Positions 44,938-53,823 of a DNA stretch of 64,000 bases are shown piece after piece. Position 1 is the stretch's first letter; the number at the start of each line of letters is the position of its first letter. The notes beneath the pieces were generated by a model. That model was given only the letters and a program-made list of their open reading frames with translations, did no database searches and was not told the origin of the DNA. A program made the translations under genes and the position numbers. This stretch comes from Bradyrhizobium sp. STM 3843. GTDB taxonomy: Bacteria > Pseudomonadota > Alphaproteobacteria > Rhizobiales > Xanthobacteraceae. The DNA lies in NCBI RefSeq assembly GCF_000239815.1, contig NZ_CAFK01000024.1, forward strand, positions 1 through 64,000, in the 5' to 3' direction.

Positions 44938-44952
44938 GTGACACTGTGTCAC
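44938..44952. promoter_or_regulatory. Perfect palindrome before the dehalogenase gene
   Basis: GTGACAC (44938-44944) and GTGTCAC (44946-44952) flank one central T. It lies 125 bases before the dehalogenase start, which suggests an operator for an unlinked regulator. Confidence 0.5.
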
Positions 44953-45077
44953 CATTTCGCGGATGCGATTGTTCCCTTCGGAGAATTCCATCCCTACAAC
45001 CCGTCGTCGATCCGATGTTGCGCCATGGCGCACGATCCGGGCCACCTGGCCGCATGAGATGAACGGAGAGGGAAGCC

Positions 45078-45824
45078 GTGACGGAACGGGTTTTTGCGAG
45101 ACATGACCGGGCCCTGGAAGCGGTTCGTGCGCTCGCCTTCGATGTTCAGGGCACGTGCGTGGATTTCTACCAGCCTATCCTGCGCGTGGGTCATGCCTTG
45201 AACCAGGCCAAGGGCCTGGATATCGATTGGGCTGCCCTGTCCTCTGAATGGCGCGATCTCTACCGCCAAGCACTCGACCACGTCATCGCGGGTCACCGAC
45301 CATGGTTGCGTGTGGACCGCATCTATCGCGAAGCTCTGGATACGCTGCTGGAACGCCAGGGACTGTCGGCAGCCTTCACGCCGGCCGAGCGAGATGAGCT
45401 CAACCAAATCTGGACCCGGCTTGATCCCTGGCCGGACAGTGTCGAAGGACTGACGCGACTGCGGCGGCGCTTCGTCACAGCCACCCTTTCCAATGCGGGC
45501 ATGGCCGCGGTGGTCGCGGTGGTCAAGCATGCCGGCCTGCCGTTTGACGCCGTGCTGACGGCTGAGCTTGCACAGAGTTACAAACCGGCTCCTGCGGTTT
45601 ACCAGCTCGCAGTCGATTACCTCGGCTATCAGCCTGGGGAGATCTTGATGGTCGCATGCCACAAATACGATCTGAAAGCCGCGCGCGCGTTCGGGATGCG
45701 CACTGCATTCGTGGCGCGCGAATTGGAATTCGGTCCGGGCGGGAACGTTGATACCGCATCGGAGGCCTGGTTCGATGTCTACACGGACAGCTTTGTCGCT
45801 CTCGCCAGCGCATTGCGAGCCTAG
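45078..45824 (+). CDS. Haloacid dehalogenase type II-like HAD hydrolase
   Basis: This 248-residue protein of the HAD superfamily has nucleophile D22 in LAFDVQGTCVD, then LSNAG, SYKPAP (catalytic lysine) and MVACHKYDLKAARAFG, matching L-2-haloacid dehalogenases. The GTG at 45078 follows GGAGAGGGAAG. It should hydrolyse 2-haloacids or phosphate-like substrates. The second half of the gene and about 385 bases of its downstream flank are duplicated at 46579-47359. Confidence 0.88.
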   Translation: MTERVFARHDRALEAVRALAFDVQGTCVDFYQPILRVGHALNQAKGLDIDWAALSSEWRDLYRQALDHVIAGHRPWLRVDRIYREALDTLLERQGLSAAFTPAERDELNQIWTRLDPWPDSVEGLTRLRRRFVTATLSNAGMAAVVAVVKHAGLPFDAVLTAELAQSYKPAPAVYQLAVDYLGYQPGEILMVACHKYDLKAARAFGMRTAFVARELEFGPGGNVDTASEAWFDVYTDSFVALASALRA

Positions 45825-46210
45825 CAACTGGCTGGGTTCTCTGCGTAGTCCACCCAAAACGTTGCATCTCAATCCCATACGAGCTTTATTCCGAGTGCGC
45901 GCCATCGGGCGCTTTTCCCTCGATCTCTGGTCTGGCGGCGCGACTTCGCGGCCTCGCGGCGCGATCGCGCGTCCGAGCTTTGCCAGATGGACGCCCTTCA
46001 ATGAGGAGGGCGCAGGGAAGGCCGGGTGCAGGCCGCACCCATGGCCCGCCTGCAACAAGAAAAGCAGGCGGCAGTCACCACAGGATTGGCCGAACATCCG
46101 GCCTTCCCTGCGCGATGGTCTTAACGGCTGCTCCGTGCTCTCCCAGGGGACCGGGCTTTCTTGCCCCCTCCGCGCGAGGCGAAGCCTCATCGCTTTCGCG
46201 ATCACGCGCC
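45432..46210 (+). repeat. Direct repeat, copy 1 (source)
   Basis: This segment covers codons from about 119 to the end of the dehalogenase gene and the noncoding downstream flank. It reappears at 46579-47359 with a few base changes and a small indel. The copies are about 1.15 kb apart, with unrelated sequence between them at 46211-46578. Confidence 0.9.
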
Positions 46211-46406
46211 TTTAAGGCGCGTTGCGCGGGACACCAGCGTCGGGGTGTCGAGACCACACGGCTTGACCGTCCGCGACCGGGTCGTTCGTCCGCACGCGAA
46301 ACGCGCACTGCGACCCGATGCGGCCACCGCATCCCACGCTCCACGGTCCGTGACGATCGCGAAACGCCCCTCCAGTGAGCGCGAGACGGCGAAGATGATC
46401 GTTCTG

Positions 46407-46442
46407 ATTTGCCCGACGGTGCAAGCCGCAATTTGCCCGACG
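46407..46442. repeat. Short tandem repeat in the island spacer
   Basis: The 12-mer ATTTGCCCGACG occurs at 46407-46418 and 46431-46442, followed by an inverted-like CGACGGGCAG at 46461. The surrounding spacer 46211-46578 has no convincing gene. Confidence 0.5.
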
Positions 46443-46578
46443 TGGTGCGGCAAACTAGCACGACGGGCAGTTTGGGTATGTTTTGGATGCAGGGGCGATG
46501 TCGAGCCAAGCCGGAAGTGGCAGGAGAGCTTTCTACGTCGGCGGTCTGTTCTAGTTAAGTGCACTGTCACCGCAACTC

Positions 46579-46971
46579 CCGGACAGCGTCGAAGGGCTGA
46601 CGCGACTGCGACGGCGCTTCGTCACGGCCACCCTTTCCAATGCGGGCATGGCCGCGGTGGTCGCGGTGGTCAAGCATGCCGGCCTGCCGTTTGACGCTGT
46701 GCTGACGGCTGAGCTTGCACAGAGTTACAAACCGGCTCCTGCGGTTTACCAGCTCGCAGTCGATTACCTCGGCTACCAGCCTGGGGAGATCTTGATGGTC
46801 GCATGCCACAAATACGATCTCAAAGCCGCGCGCGCGTTCGGGATGCGCACTGCATTCGTGGCGCGCGAATTGGAATTCGGCCCGGGCGGGACCGTTGATA
46901 CCGCATCGGAGACCTGGTTCGATGTCTACGCGGACAGCTTTGTCGCTCTCGCCAGCGCATTGGGTGCCTAG
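46579..46971 (+). pseudogene. 5'-truncated second copy of the HAD dehalogenase gene
   Basis: This copy starts at the codons for DSVEGLTRLRRRF and runs to the same stop as the intact gene at 45078-45824. It lacks about the first 118 codons, including nucleophile D22, so it cannot be an active enzyme. It differs from the intact copy at scattered positions (for example the last residues read ALGA rather than ALRA). Confidence 0.88.
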
Positions 46972-47359
46972 CAACTGGCCTGGTTCTCTGCTTGGCCCAA
47001 CCAAAACGTTGCATCTCAATCCCATAAGAGCTTTATTCCGAGCGCGCGCCATGTCAGGCGCTTTTCCCTCGATATCTGGTCTGGCGGCGCGACTTCGCAG
47101 CCCCGCGGCGCGATCGCGCGTCCGAGCTTTGCCAGATGGGCGCCCTTCAATGAGGAGGGCGCAGGGAAGGCCGGGTGCAGGCCGCACCCATGGCCCGCCT
47201 GCAACAAGAAAAGCAGGCGGCAGTCACCACAGGATTGGCCGAACAACCGGCCTTCCCTGCGCGATGGTCTTAACGGCTGCTCCGTGCTCTCCCAGGGGAC
47301 CGGGCTTTCTTGCCCCCTCCGCGCGAGGCGAGGCCTCGTCGCTTTCGCGATCACGCGCC
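46579..47359 (+). repeat. Direct repeat, copy 2
   Basis: This is the duplicate of 45432-46210, including the truncated dehalogenase and the flank. Its right edge (ATCACGCGCC, 47350-47359) is exactly where the Argonaute-like reading frame begins, so the duplication edge is also the breakpoint in that gene. Confidence 0.9.
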
Positions 47360-47708
47360 AACCAAGCCTTCGAGCTATCCGGTTCCGCGAGGGACTGTAG
47401 TCGTGCGGTCAGGTAACTCAGCGCTGGTGTGGGTGGCCGGCAACGCACCCCAGGTGTCGAGCAAAGGCGACTATTACCAGGGCAAGAAGAGCATCCCCAA
47501 GCCGCTGCAGCTCATCCGACACGCCGGTAGAGGTTCACTTGAACTGACCGCCCACGAGGCGCTCGCCCTAACCAAGATGGACTGGAACAACGACGCGCTG
47601 TACGATCCCGTACCTGTAAGTATACGGTACTCACAGAGGTTGGTTCGGACCATCGCGAACGTGCCTGATCTACCGGGAAACGTCTACCCGTATCGCCTGT
47701 TCATGTAG
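47360..47708 (+). pseudogene. C-terminal fragment of a prokaryotic Argonaute (PIWI domain)
   Basis: In frame from the repeat edge, the product has SYPVPRGTVVVR, then KSIPKPLQLIRHAG, LALTKMDWNNDALYD and PVSIRYSQRL, and ends in YPYRLFM. This order and the LTKMxWN motif match the extreme C-terminus of pAgo PIWI domains as I know the family. About 115 residues remain; the rest of the protein is missing. The N-terminal part of the reading frame comes from the repeat and is not Argonaute. Expression as a functional guide-binding protein is not possible. Confidence 0.75.
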
Positions 47709-47720
47709 ACTTATAGCGCG

Positions 47721-47915
47721 TTGGGCGGATCAACGCGACGTTCGACGAAGTTCAAAGTGCGCGAATTCGACCTTCAGGACATCCTATCGGCCGTGGACGA
47801 GGTCCATAGCTCGCTCCAAGAAGGCGTTGAAGACTACCGAATAGCGGTCATCCTGAAGACGCTTAAAGCAATCCAGAGCTACATCGAAAAAGCCGAAAAG
47901 GGAGGTCAGATTTGA
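47721..47915 (+). CDS. Small orphan ORF after the Argonaute remnant
   Basis: This 64-residue frame (TTG start, or a GTG at codon 13) has an amphipathic helical core, FDLQDILSAVDEVHSSLQEG, then AVILKTLKAIQSYIEKAEKG. It lies 12 bases after the Argonaute stop on the same strand and may have been co-transcribed with the intact gene. I do not recognise the family. Confidence 0.5.
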   Translation: MGGSTRRSTKFKVREFDLQDILSAVDEVHSSLQEGVEDYRIAVILKTLKAIQSYIEKAEKGGQI

Positions 47916-48043
47916 GTGTGTGCAAAGCGATCTTGCGGTCTGGCTGCGTCCTAAACGCGACTAGCGCCTAGTCGAATCTTATCGACGTGACCGGCTGCCT
48001 CATCCCTGCAGCTCACTTGTCCAACTCTTCTTGAGGATCAATC

Positions 48044-48619
48044 GTGAATCGTGATCGGCTTTTGAGTGAACTCCTGCCCGCTCGTATGCATGCAATCGAG
48101 ACTCTCAATTTGGCGCTTAATCTTAGCTCCACATTTGGATCGGTGCCTATGGAGCTTTATGCTGACGGCAAGCTGGTGGTGGAAGGTACTCTGCAGGGCT
48201 TCACCAATCCCGCTATCGAAGCTGGGCTGATGCACTGCCGTGCATTGCTAGAGTTCTTAGGCCTTTGCGTAAAGAGAGATGGGCGTCTCGGCAATGTCGG
48301 CAGCCGTCGCACAAGCGACATTGGCATTGAACAATTCAACACACCATCTGGAGTCCCTCTCAAGATGGTAACAGTCGACGATGCGGCGGACCGCTATCCC
48401 GGTCCGAGGGATGAAGCGGAGAGTGCGCTCGTCGCGATCTTTCGGGTCACCAACAAAGGACTAGCACACGTCACGTCGGAGCTGCATGACTCTCCGCAGA
48501 ATGGACGGTTAATCGAGATTGCAAGCCGAGGCGTCCCGGTCCTGATGGTCGGATGCTTTTACAAGCCAATGGGCGTGCCTGCACCGGATTACAAACTCAG
48601 TCAGCGCCCGCGCGCGTGA
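48044..48619 (+). CDS. Orphan hypothetical protein in the island
   Basis: This 191-residue protein begins MNRDRLLSELLPARMHAIETLN and has a helical N-terminal half and SGVPLKMVTVDDAADRYPG in the middle. No domain is recognised. The surrounding sequence is less GC-rich than the flanking operons, which fits acquired DNA. The 130 bases before it hold no gene. Confidence 0.6.
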   Translation: MNRDRLLSELLPARMHAIETLNLALNLSSTFGSVPMELYADGKLVVEGTLQGFTNPAIEAGLMHCRALLEFLGLCVKRDGRLGNVGSRRTSDIGIEQFNTPSGVPLKMVTVDDAADRYPGPRDEAESALVAIFRVTNKGLAHVTSELHDSPQNGRLIEIASRGVPVLMVGCFYKPMGVPAPDYKLSQRPRA

Positions 48620-48782
48620 GTCAGGTACTATAAAGAACAGCCGTACGGCGCTCGCTTCTGAACTGGTGCTGCTCGACAAATTCGCAAGTATCGCGGAGCG
48701 AAATTTCGGTAGTAGGTCCGGTCGGATCGGTCGTGCGGCGGACAGTCAATGGCGACCGTCGCTGCGAGAGAGTGTGCGGGGT

Positions 48783-48821
48783 GGTGGGCACGCGCCGCCT
48801 GATGGCGGCGCCTTGCCCACC
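48783..48821. repeat. Long imperfect hairpin, REP-like
   Basis: GGTGGGCA (48783-48790) pairs with TGCCCACC (48814-48821), and inside it GCGCCGCC (48792-48799) pairs with GGCGGCGC (48804-48811). The form is common between genes in Bradyrhizobium. The hypothetical gene and the binding-protein stop flank it. Confidence 0.55.
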
Positions 48822-48897
48822 TTACGCAGCTTTCAGTTTTGCGCGATGGGTCGCGCGTCGTAGGGAGCCGTCGGTCGGCCTGCGCCGGCGACCCCGG

Positions 48898-50511
48898 TCA
48901 TTCCAGTTCGATTGGCTGATAGGTGCCGGTCCCGTCGAGCACCGTACCCCAGATCTTGTGCGAGGCCTGATGTTCGGCCGTGCCGAAACTGAGCCGGGCT
49001 CCGAGACCGAGATCGATGTTGCGCATCGATTCGAGCGTATCGATCAATCGCTCGGTGTTGAGCTCTTGACCGGCGTTCTTCAGGGCTTGAATCAGGATGC
49101 TCGCCTCGATGTAACCCTCGAGCGAGGTGTAGTCCGCCGGCTCGCCGGGGAAATGTTTCGCCAGCGCGGCCTTGTAGTCGAGCACCAGGCTCGAATAGCC
49201 GGAGACGGCGGGAACGGCCTGGGTCACGATGACCCCCGTTGCGTATTGCGGACCGAGCAGCGTGAGTTCGTTGGCCAATGCCGAGGCGCCGACGGCCGAC
49301 ACATTGACGAAGGCCGCACCGGGAAGCGCGTCATGCGCCTTTTCGATGAACTTCGCTGCCGCGCGGGAGGTCGCGACCATGATGACGGCGCGGACGGGCA
49401 CCTTCTGCGCCTTGAGCTGGTTGATCGCGGGCTCCACATCCACCGTGTTGCGGGTGTAGTTGACGCGCAGGATCGCGGCGTCGTTGAGGCCGAGCGCGCG
49501 ATACGCCTTGGCCACGCCGGCAAACCCGGCATCGCCGAAGGAATCGTCCTGCGCGAACAGCGCAATCTGGCGCGGCGGCACCCGGCGCAGCTTCACCAGA
49601 TAGCGCACCAGCGCATCGGCCTCTTCCGCATAGCTCGGACGATAGTTGAAGACATAGCGGTCCGGCGGATCGTGGCGCGTGACGTTGGCCCCGGTGTAGG
49701 GGCTGAAGAACAGCACCCGGCGTTCGAGTGAATAGGGGATCGCGACGGCCGCCGTAGCGGTCCCGAAATTGCCGATGAAGCCGAACACCTGCTCCTTCTC
49801 GTAGAGCTGTTTCATGGCGTCGAGCGTGCGGTTCGGATCATAGTCGTCGTTGGCGACGACGAGCTTGAGCATGCGCCCATTGACGCCGCCGGCTTCGTTG
49901 GCGCGGTTGAAGGCGGCTTCGATGCCGACTTTGAGCAGGCGACCGGATTCCTTGTTTGCGCCGGACAGTGGCACGACGCTCCCGAACGTGATCTCGCGGT
50001 CCGTGACGCCGCGAACCGGCTGAGCAGGCGTCGCGCTCGTCGCGCCGGCTGCAGCGGCGGAGCGCGGTCCGGTCGCGGCGTCCGGCAACGCGCCGGCCGT
50101 GGCGACCGGCGCGCCAATCGATCGTTCGAGGTCTGCGAGCTGGAGCTCGGCGCGCCGGCAGTCCTGGCGCCCGTTCGCCACCGCCTGGCGACCGTCGGCG
50201 ATGGAGCGGTCGAACAGCCGCGTGGTCTCATCGCGATCGGCCTGGCTGTTCGAGGCGTCGCGAATGACGGCTTGGAACTTGCCAATGACGGCTTGGATAC
50301 GGGGACGGGAGATGTCGCTGCAGGCGAGGGCCGACCCGACGATCGGACCGACCTTGCCGCTGAGGTCGCGCACCGCGGTGAGATTGTCGCCGGGTGCGGC
50401 ATGGAGCGGGGTGACGACCAAAAGGGCGAGCGTGATCGCAGAACGATGTGCAAACGATCTGCTGTGGTTCAGGAGCGCGTTGCGGGGCTGGAAGTCGAGG
50501 AAGGTCATCAT
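48898..50511 (-). CDS. Periplasmic binding protein (branched-chain amino-acid ABC/type 1 fold) with extra N-terminal domain
   Basis: This 537-residue protein has a signal peptide ending near residue 39 (TPLHAAPGD) and an unusual 120-residue helical, Arg/Asp-rich segment (about 45-130). A Pro/Ala linker and a type 1 LivJ-like binding domain (from about 168, REITFGSVVPLSGANKESG) follow. No ABC membrane or ATPase genes are adjacent; instead the gene lies 70 bases after an MCP gene on the same strand. It may serve the receptor as a ligand-presenting protein; this is inference. Confidence 0.88.
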   Translation of the reverse strand: MMTFLDFQPRNALLNHSRSFAHRSAITLALLVVTPLHAAPGDNLTAVRDLSGKVGPIVGSALACSDISRPRIQAVIGKFQAVIRDASNSQADRDETTRLFDRSIADGRQAVANGRQDCRRAELQLADLERSIGAPVATAGALPDAATGPRSAAAAGATSATPAQPVRGVTDREITFGSVVPLSGANKESGRLLKVGIEAAFNRANEAGGVNGRMLKLVVANDDYDPNRTLDAMKQLYEKEQVFGFIGNFGTATAAVAIPYSLERRVLFFSPYTGANVTRHDPPDRYVFNYRPSYAEEADALVRYLVKLRRVPPRQIALFAQDDSFGDAGFAGVAKAYRALGLNDAAILRVNYTRNTVDVEPAINQLKAQKVPVRAVIMVATSRAAAKFIEKAHDALPGAAFVNVSAVGASALANELTLLGPQYATGVIVTQAVPAVSGYSSLVLDYKAALAKHFPGEPADYTSLEGYIEASILIQALKNAGQELNTERLIDTLESMRNIDLGLGARLSFGTAEHQASHKIWGTVLDGTGTYQPIELE

Positions 50512-50581
50512 GACAGGGATTCAAACTCGTTGAGATTTGTTGGTCTTGGCAATTCGTTGAGTAGGCTTTGTTGCGGGCCTG

Positions 50582-52285
50582 TCAGGCCGCGCGGACCGAT
50601 TGCAGGAAGCGGCTCACCTCGCGCTTCAGCCGGTTGCTGTCTGTCGACAGCCCCTGGGCCGCTTCCAGCACCTGGGTCGAGGCCGAACCGGTCTCGGTGG
50701 CGCCGCGCTGGACGTCGGTGATGTTGACGGAGACCTGCTGGGTGCCGTGCGCAGCCTGCTGGACGTTGCGCGAAATCTCCTTGGTCGCGGCATTCTGCTC
50801 CTCGACCGCGGCGGCAATGGTGGAAGAGACTTCCGACAGCCGCTCGATGCTTCCGGAGATCAGCCTGATCGCCTGCACCGACTCCTGCGTCGCGGTCTGG
50901 ATGCCGGCCACCTGCTGGCCGATCTCATCGGTGGCCTTGGCCGTCTGCTCGGCCAGCGCCTTCACCTCGGCGGCGACCACGGCAAAGCCGCGTCCGGCCT
51001 CGCCGGCGCGCGCGGCCTCGATGGTGGCGTTCAGCGCCAGCAGGTTGGTCTGCCCGGCGATGCTGTTGATCAGCTCGACGACATCACCGATGCGGCTCGC
51101 TGCGCGCGAGAGTTCGCTCACCCGCTCGTTGGTCCGCTTCGCCTGCTCGACGGCTTCATTGGCCATGCGCGCCGATTCGTGCACCTGACGGCCGATCTCG
51201 GTGACCGAGGAGGTCATCTCCTCGGTGGCGGAGGCGACGGACTGCACGTTGGTGGAGGCTTCCTCGGAGGCGGCCGCGACTGCGGTCGCGAGCTCGCCGG
51301 CGCGCACCGCCGTCTTGCTCAGCGTGTCCGCCGACACTTCCAGCTTGGACGAGGCCGACGAGACCGTCTCGACGATTTCGCCGATGGCGCCCTCGAAGTC
51401 GTCGGCCATCTTGTACATGTCGGCCTTGCGGCGGGCCAGCGCCCGCTGCTCGGCTTCCTTCTGCTCCGCCTCCAGCGCGTGACGCGCGACCGCGTTGCTC
51501 TTGAACACCTCGACGGCGCCGGCCATCTCGCCGACTTCATCGCCGCGTCCGACCCCGGGCACCTCGACGTCGAGATCGCCGCCGGCGAGGCTCTTCATCA
51601 CCGCAGTCATCCGATGCAGCGGTCCGGTGATGCCGCGTCCGACCAGCGTCGACACCACCAGCAGAATCAGGAGCACGAGGCCGGCCGCCATCAAGGACTG
51701 CCGGGTCGAAGCCCAGGTCTGTGCCGAGAGATCGTCGATGTAGACGCCGGTGCCGACGAGCCAATTCCAGGGCGCGAAACCCGCGACATGAGTGAGTTTG
51801 GGCTGCGGCGCCTCGGAGCCCGGCTTCGGCCAGTCGTAATTGACGAAGCCGCGGCCATGTTGCCGCACGACATCGATCATCTCCACGAACAGCTTCTTGC
51901 CGTTCGGATCCTTCATGTCAGAGACATCCTGGCCGATCAGCTTGGTCGAGATCGGATGCATCAGCATCCGCGCGGTCATGTCGGTCACGAAGAAGTACTC
52001 GTTGCCGCCATAGCGCAGCTGCGAGGCGCGCTCCAGCGCCCGCTTCTGCGCGTCCGCGACCGAGATCGTTCCCTTTTGTGCGGCGGCGTGCTCCTCGGCG
52101 AAAATGCTGAGGGCAAGCTCGGTGAGATGCTGAAGCTCCAGCTGCTTCTGCTGCTTGAGGCTGGCTGCGAGCTCACTGGAGTTGAAGGCGGCAAGGCCGA
52201 TCAGGCCGATGAAGCTCAGGCCGATCAACGCATAGATCTTGATGCCGATCGTCAGTTTGAGGCGGACGGGTAGTGCAGATGACAT
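50582..52285 (-). CDS. Methyl-accepting chemotaxis protein with Cache sensor
   Basis: This 567-residue receptor has TM1 near residues 12-35, a periplasmic single-Cache domain (about 36-190, with [15 protein letters not shown] and [13 protein letters not shown]), TM2 (about 200-222), HAMP, and a signalling domain with the [15 protein letters not shown] tip. The ATG at 52285 follows a GGAG site; upstream in-frame codons are not needed. Single-Cache MCPs usually bind organic acids. The following gene, a periplasmic binding protein, may deliver its ligand. Confidence 0.93.
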   Translation of the reverse strand: MSSALPVRLKLTIGIKIYALIGLSFIGLIGLAAFNSSELAASLKQQKQLELQHLTELALSIFAEEHAAAQKGTISVADAQKRALERASQLRYGGNEYFFVTDMTARMLMHPISTKLIGQDVSDMKDPNGKKLFVEMIDVVRQHGRGFVNYDWPKPGSEAPQPKLTHVAGFAPWNWLVGTGVYIDDLSAQTWASTRQSLMAAGLVLLILLVVSTLVGRGITGPLHRMTAVMKSLAGGDLDVEVPGVGRGDEVGEMAGAVEVFKSNAVARHALEAEQKEAEQRALARRKADMYKMADDFEGAIGEIVETVSSASSKLEVSADTLSKTAVRAGELATAVAAASEEASTNVQSVASATEEMTSSVTEIGRQVHESARMANEAVEQAKRTNERVSELSRAASRIGDVVELINSIAGQTNLLALNATIEAARAGEAGRGFAVVAAEVKALAEQTAKATDEIGQQVAGIQTATQESVQAIRLISGSIERLSEVSSTIAAAVEEQNAATKEISRNVQQAAHGTQQVSVNITDVQRGATETGSASTQVLEAAQGLSTDSNRLKREVSRFLQSVRAA

Positions 52286-52709
52286 AGCAGTCTCCACGGG
52301 CGCATCGGTAAGGCGCGGGGAGAGCGGTCGCACGGGGATACCCTGGTGCACACGCAAGCAGCCCAACAGCCATTGCGTGGAACCCTATGGAACCAGATGC
52401 TAATTGTTATTAATGCGAGGCCCGTGCAAATACGGAGCGACGGTCGGAAGGCGACCGTTACTCAGTCAAATCGGTAACCTGCTCTGGCTGGAACATGCGA
52501 CATCTCGTCCCATGTCCTGCAAACCGAACCAGGAAGCGTCCATTGCCCGTGGAGGTCAGCCTTGTGTCAGTTGCTGGCAAGCGTGACCCTAGCTCCAAGT
52601 TCTTTAACATAAGTTACGTGCTGGCGCGGATGATCGGGCGCGATCCCACGGGCTGCTGTGAATGAAACTCAGGGGCAGGACAGGGACAGGCCGGTCGCGC
52701 CGTGGACGG
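52286..52709. other. Intergenic region before the MCP
   Basis: About 420 bases hold no convincing gene. A 7-bp hairpin, ACGGTCG (52440-52446)/CGACCGT (52452-52458), is the only clear structure. The MCP promoter should lie here. Confidence 0.45.
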
Positions 52710-53237
52710 TCAATAGCGACCGCCACTGCGTTCTTGTTGCTTGATCCAGTCCGACAATGTCCTGGGTGGTGATCCCCGCTCCTGACGCGATGGTTTCGAG
52801 TTTGCAGTGAGTTTGCTCCGGCTCGTTGTTTCCGCGTGCGCGCGCCGGCGCGTCGCAGCGTCCGCGTCTGAGACAGCTCTTGACGTGTTGGCGAGCTTCT
52901 CTGCGGCCTCTTTTTCGAGTCGGAGTTTTTTCAGTCGCTCCATCTTCTCGCGTTCGGGATCGATGGGTGCAGGCGGGAGGTCTCTCTGGCGGGCCGCCTC
53001 GGCTGAGATCAGCTGTCCGATGATCGCACCTTCGCCGAGCGCCTTGCAGGCTTCCAGCCGATGCAGGCCCTCGACCAGAACGAAGTGGTCCTTTTCACGG
53101 CGGACGAGAATGGCCTCGCGTTGTCCGACCTCCAGAATGCTCTCGGCCAGCTCTTCAACGATCTCGGGTTTGAGCGCGTGCCGCATCTTCTCGGGAATGC
53201 GAATCTTGTCGATGGGGAAGCTTTGCGGTTCGGACAC
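52710..53237 (-). CDS. ParB-like (ParB/Srx nuclease-domain) protein
   Basis: This 175-residue protein has an N-terminal ParB/Sulfiredoxin-like domain (about 8-80) with VLVRREKDHFVLVEGLHR and CKALGE, matching the ParB box. A charged coiled-coil-like segment (PEREKMERLKKLRLEKEAAEK) and a Ser/Arg-rich tail follow. The helix-turn-helix of chromosomal ParB is absent, and no ParA gene is nearby, so it is unlikely to be the partition protein. Confidence 0.8.
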   Translation of the reverse strand: MSEPQSFPIDKIRIPEKMRHALKPEIVEELAESILEVGQREAILVRREKDHFVLVEGLHRLEACKALGEGAIIGQLISAEAARQRDLPPAPIDPEREKMERLKKLRLEKEAAEKLANTSRAVSDADAATRRRAHAETTSRSKLTANSKPSRQERGSPPRTLSDWIKQQERSGGRY

Positions 53238-53498
53238 AGGTGATGCTCCCTCAGTCTATGCTGCGCGGTGATCGCGCCCGACCCAATGGACCGGCCGAAT
53301 GTGCAACGGATCCCAAATCCGGAACGAGGCCTCGCGGAGGATGAAGACACGGGTCATGCGCGTCTACCATAGTGACATTCCGCTTCGGACCGCAAGCGGG
53401 GCGATGGAGACGAATGGTGGCATATCTTTCGTTAGCGATCGTCTCAGGATGGTCGCGATGTGAGCGCGTCGGGGGATGAGTCTTAGTGCGTCACGAGC

Positions 53499-53609
53499 GT
53501 CATTCCGGGGCAGCCCGCGCGACAAAATGGCAAAGCCATTTTGCGCGGAGGGCTGAACCCGGAATCTCGAGATTCCGGGTTCGATGCTAGCGCATCGCCC
53601 CGGAATGAC
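53499..53609. repeat. Composite intergenic repeat with nested palindromes
   Basis: The element is bounded by GTCATTCCGGGG (53499-53510) and its reverse complement CCCCGGAATGAC (53598-53609). Inside are a 9-bp stem, CAAAATGGC (53523-53531)/GCCATTTTG (53535-53543), and a perfect 28-base palindrome at 53555-53582 (GAACCCGGAATCTC plus its complement). This matches the type of repeat scattered in Bradyrhizobium chromosomes. No gene is seen in 53238-53812; frames through this repeat are artefacts of it. Confidence 0.8.
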
Positions 53610-53795
53610 GGTGAAGTTGGCGATGTCTCGCGCTTGTGATGCAGCAAGATCGGCGGACCGTAGTCCGCCATTCGATAGGGCAGCGCGCGGCGCCATTGCG
53701 GTTACGCATCCATGGTGCGTATAGGTAGGGATATGATGCATGCATCGCGTGTGACTGCCCCCGACGCATCAGGGCACGACCGAGCATTCGTTTTC

Positions 53796-53823
53796 ATGAC
53801 TGACAATTTTTAATGACTGACAA
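53796..53823. promoter_or_regulatory. Repeated element at the double-TetR start
   Basis: ATGACTGACAA occurs twice, at 53796-53806 and 53813-53823, 17 bases apart, the second including the start codon. No clear ribosome site precedes the ATG. A related ATTTTT/TGACTGA combination lies before the cytochrome gene at 55431. This may be an operator for the regulator itself. Confidence 0.55.

Noticed and set aside
46900..47416. Long plus- and minus-strand frames over the direct repeats
   Set aside because: The same frames appear in both repeat copies on noncoding flanks and have no domain; they are shadows.
52710..53237. Chromosome partition parB
   Set aside because: The ParB box domain is present, but there is no ParA neighbour, parS-like site or DNA-binding HTH.
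53364..53741. Minus-strand frame of 125 codons in the repeat area
   Set aside because: It is formed by the palindromic repeat at 53499-53609 read as codons, with no domain or ribosome site.
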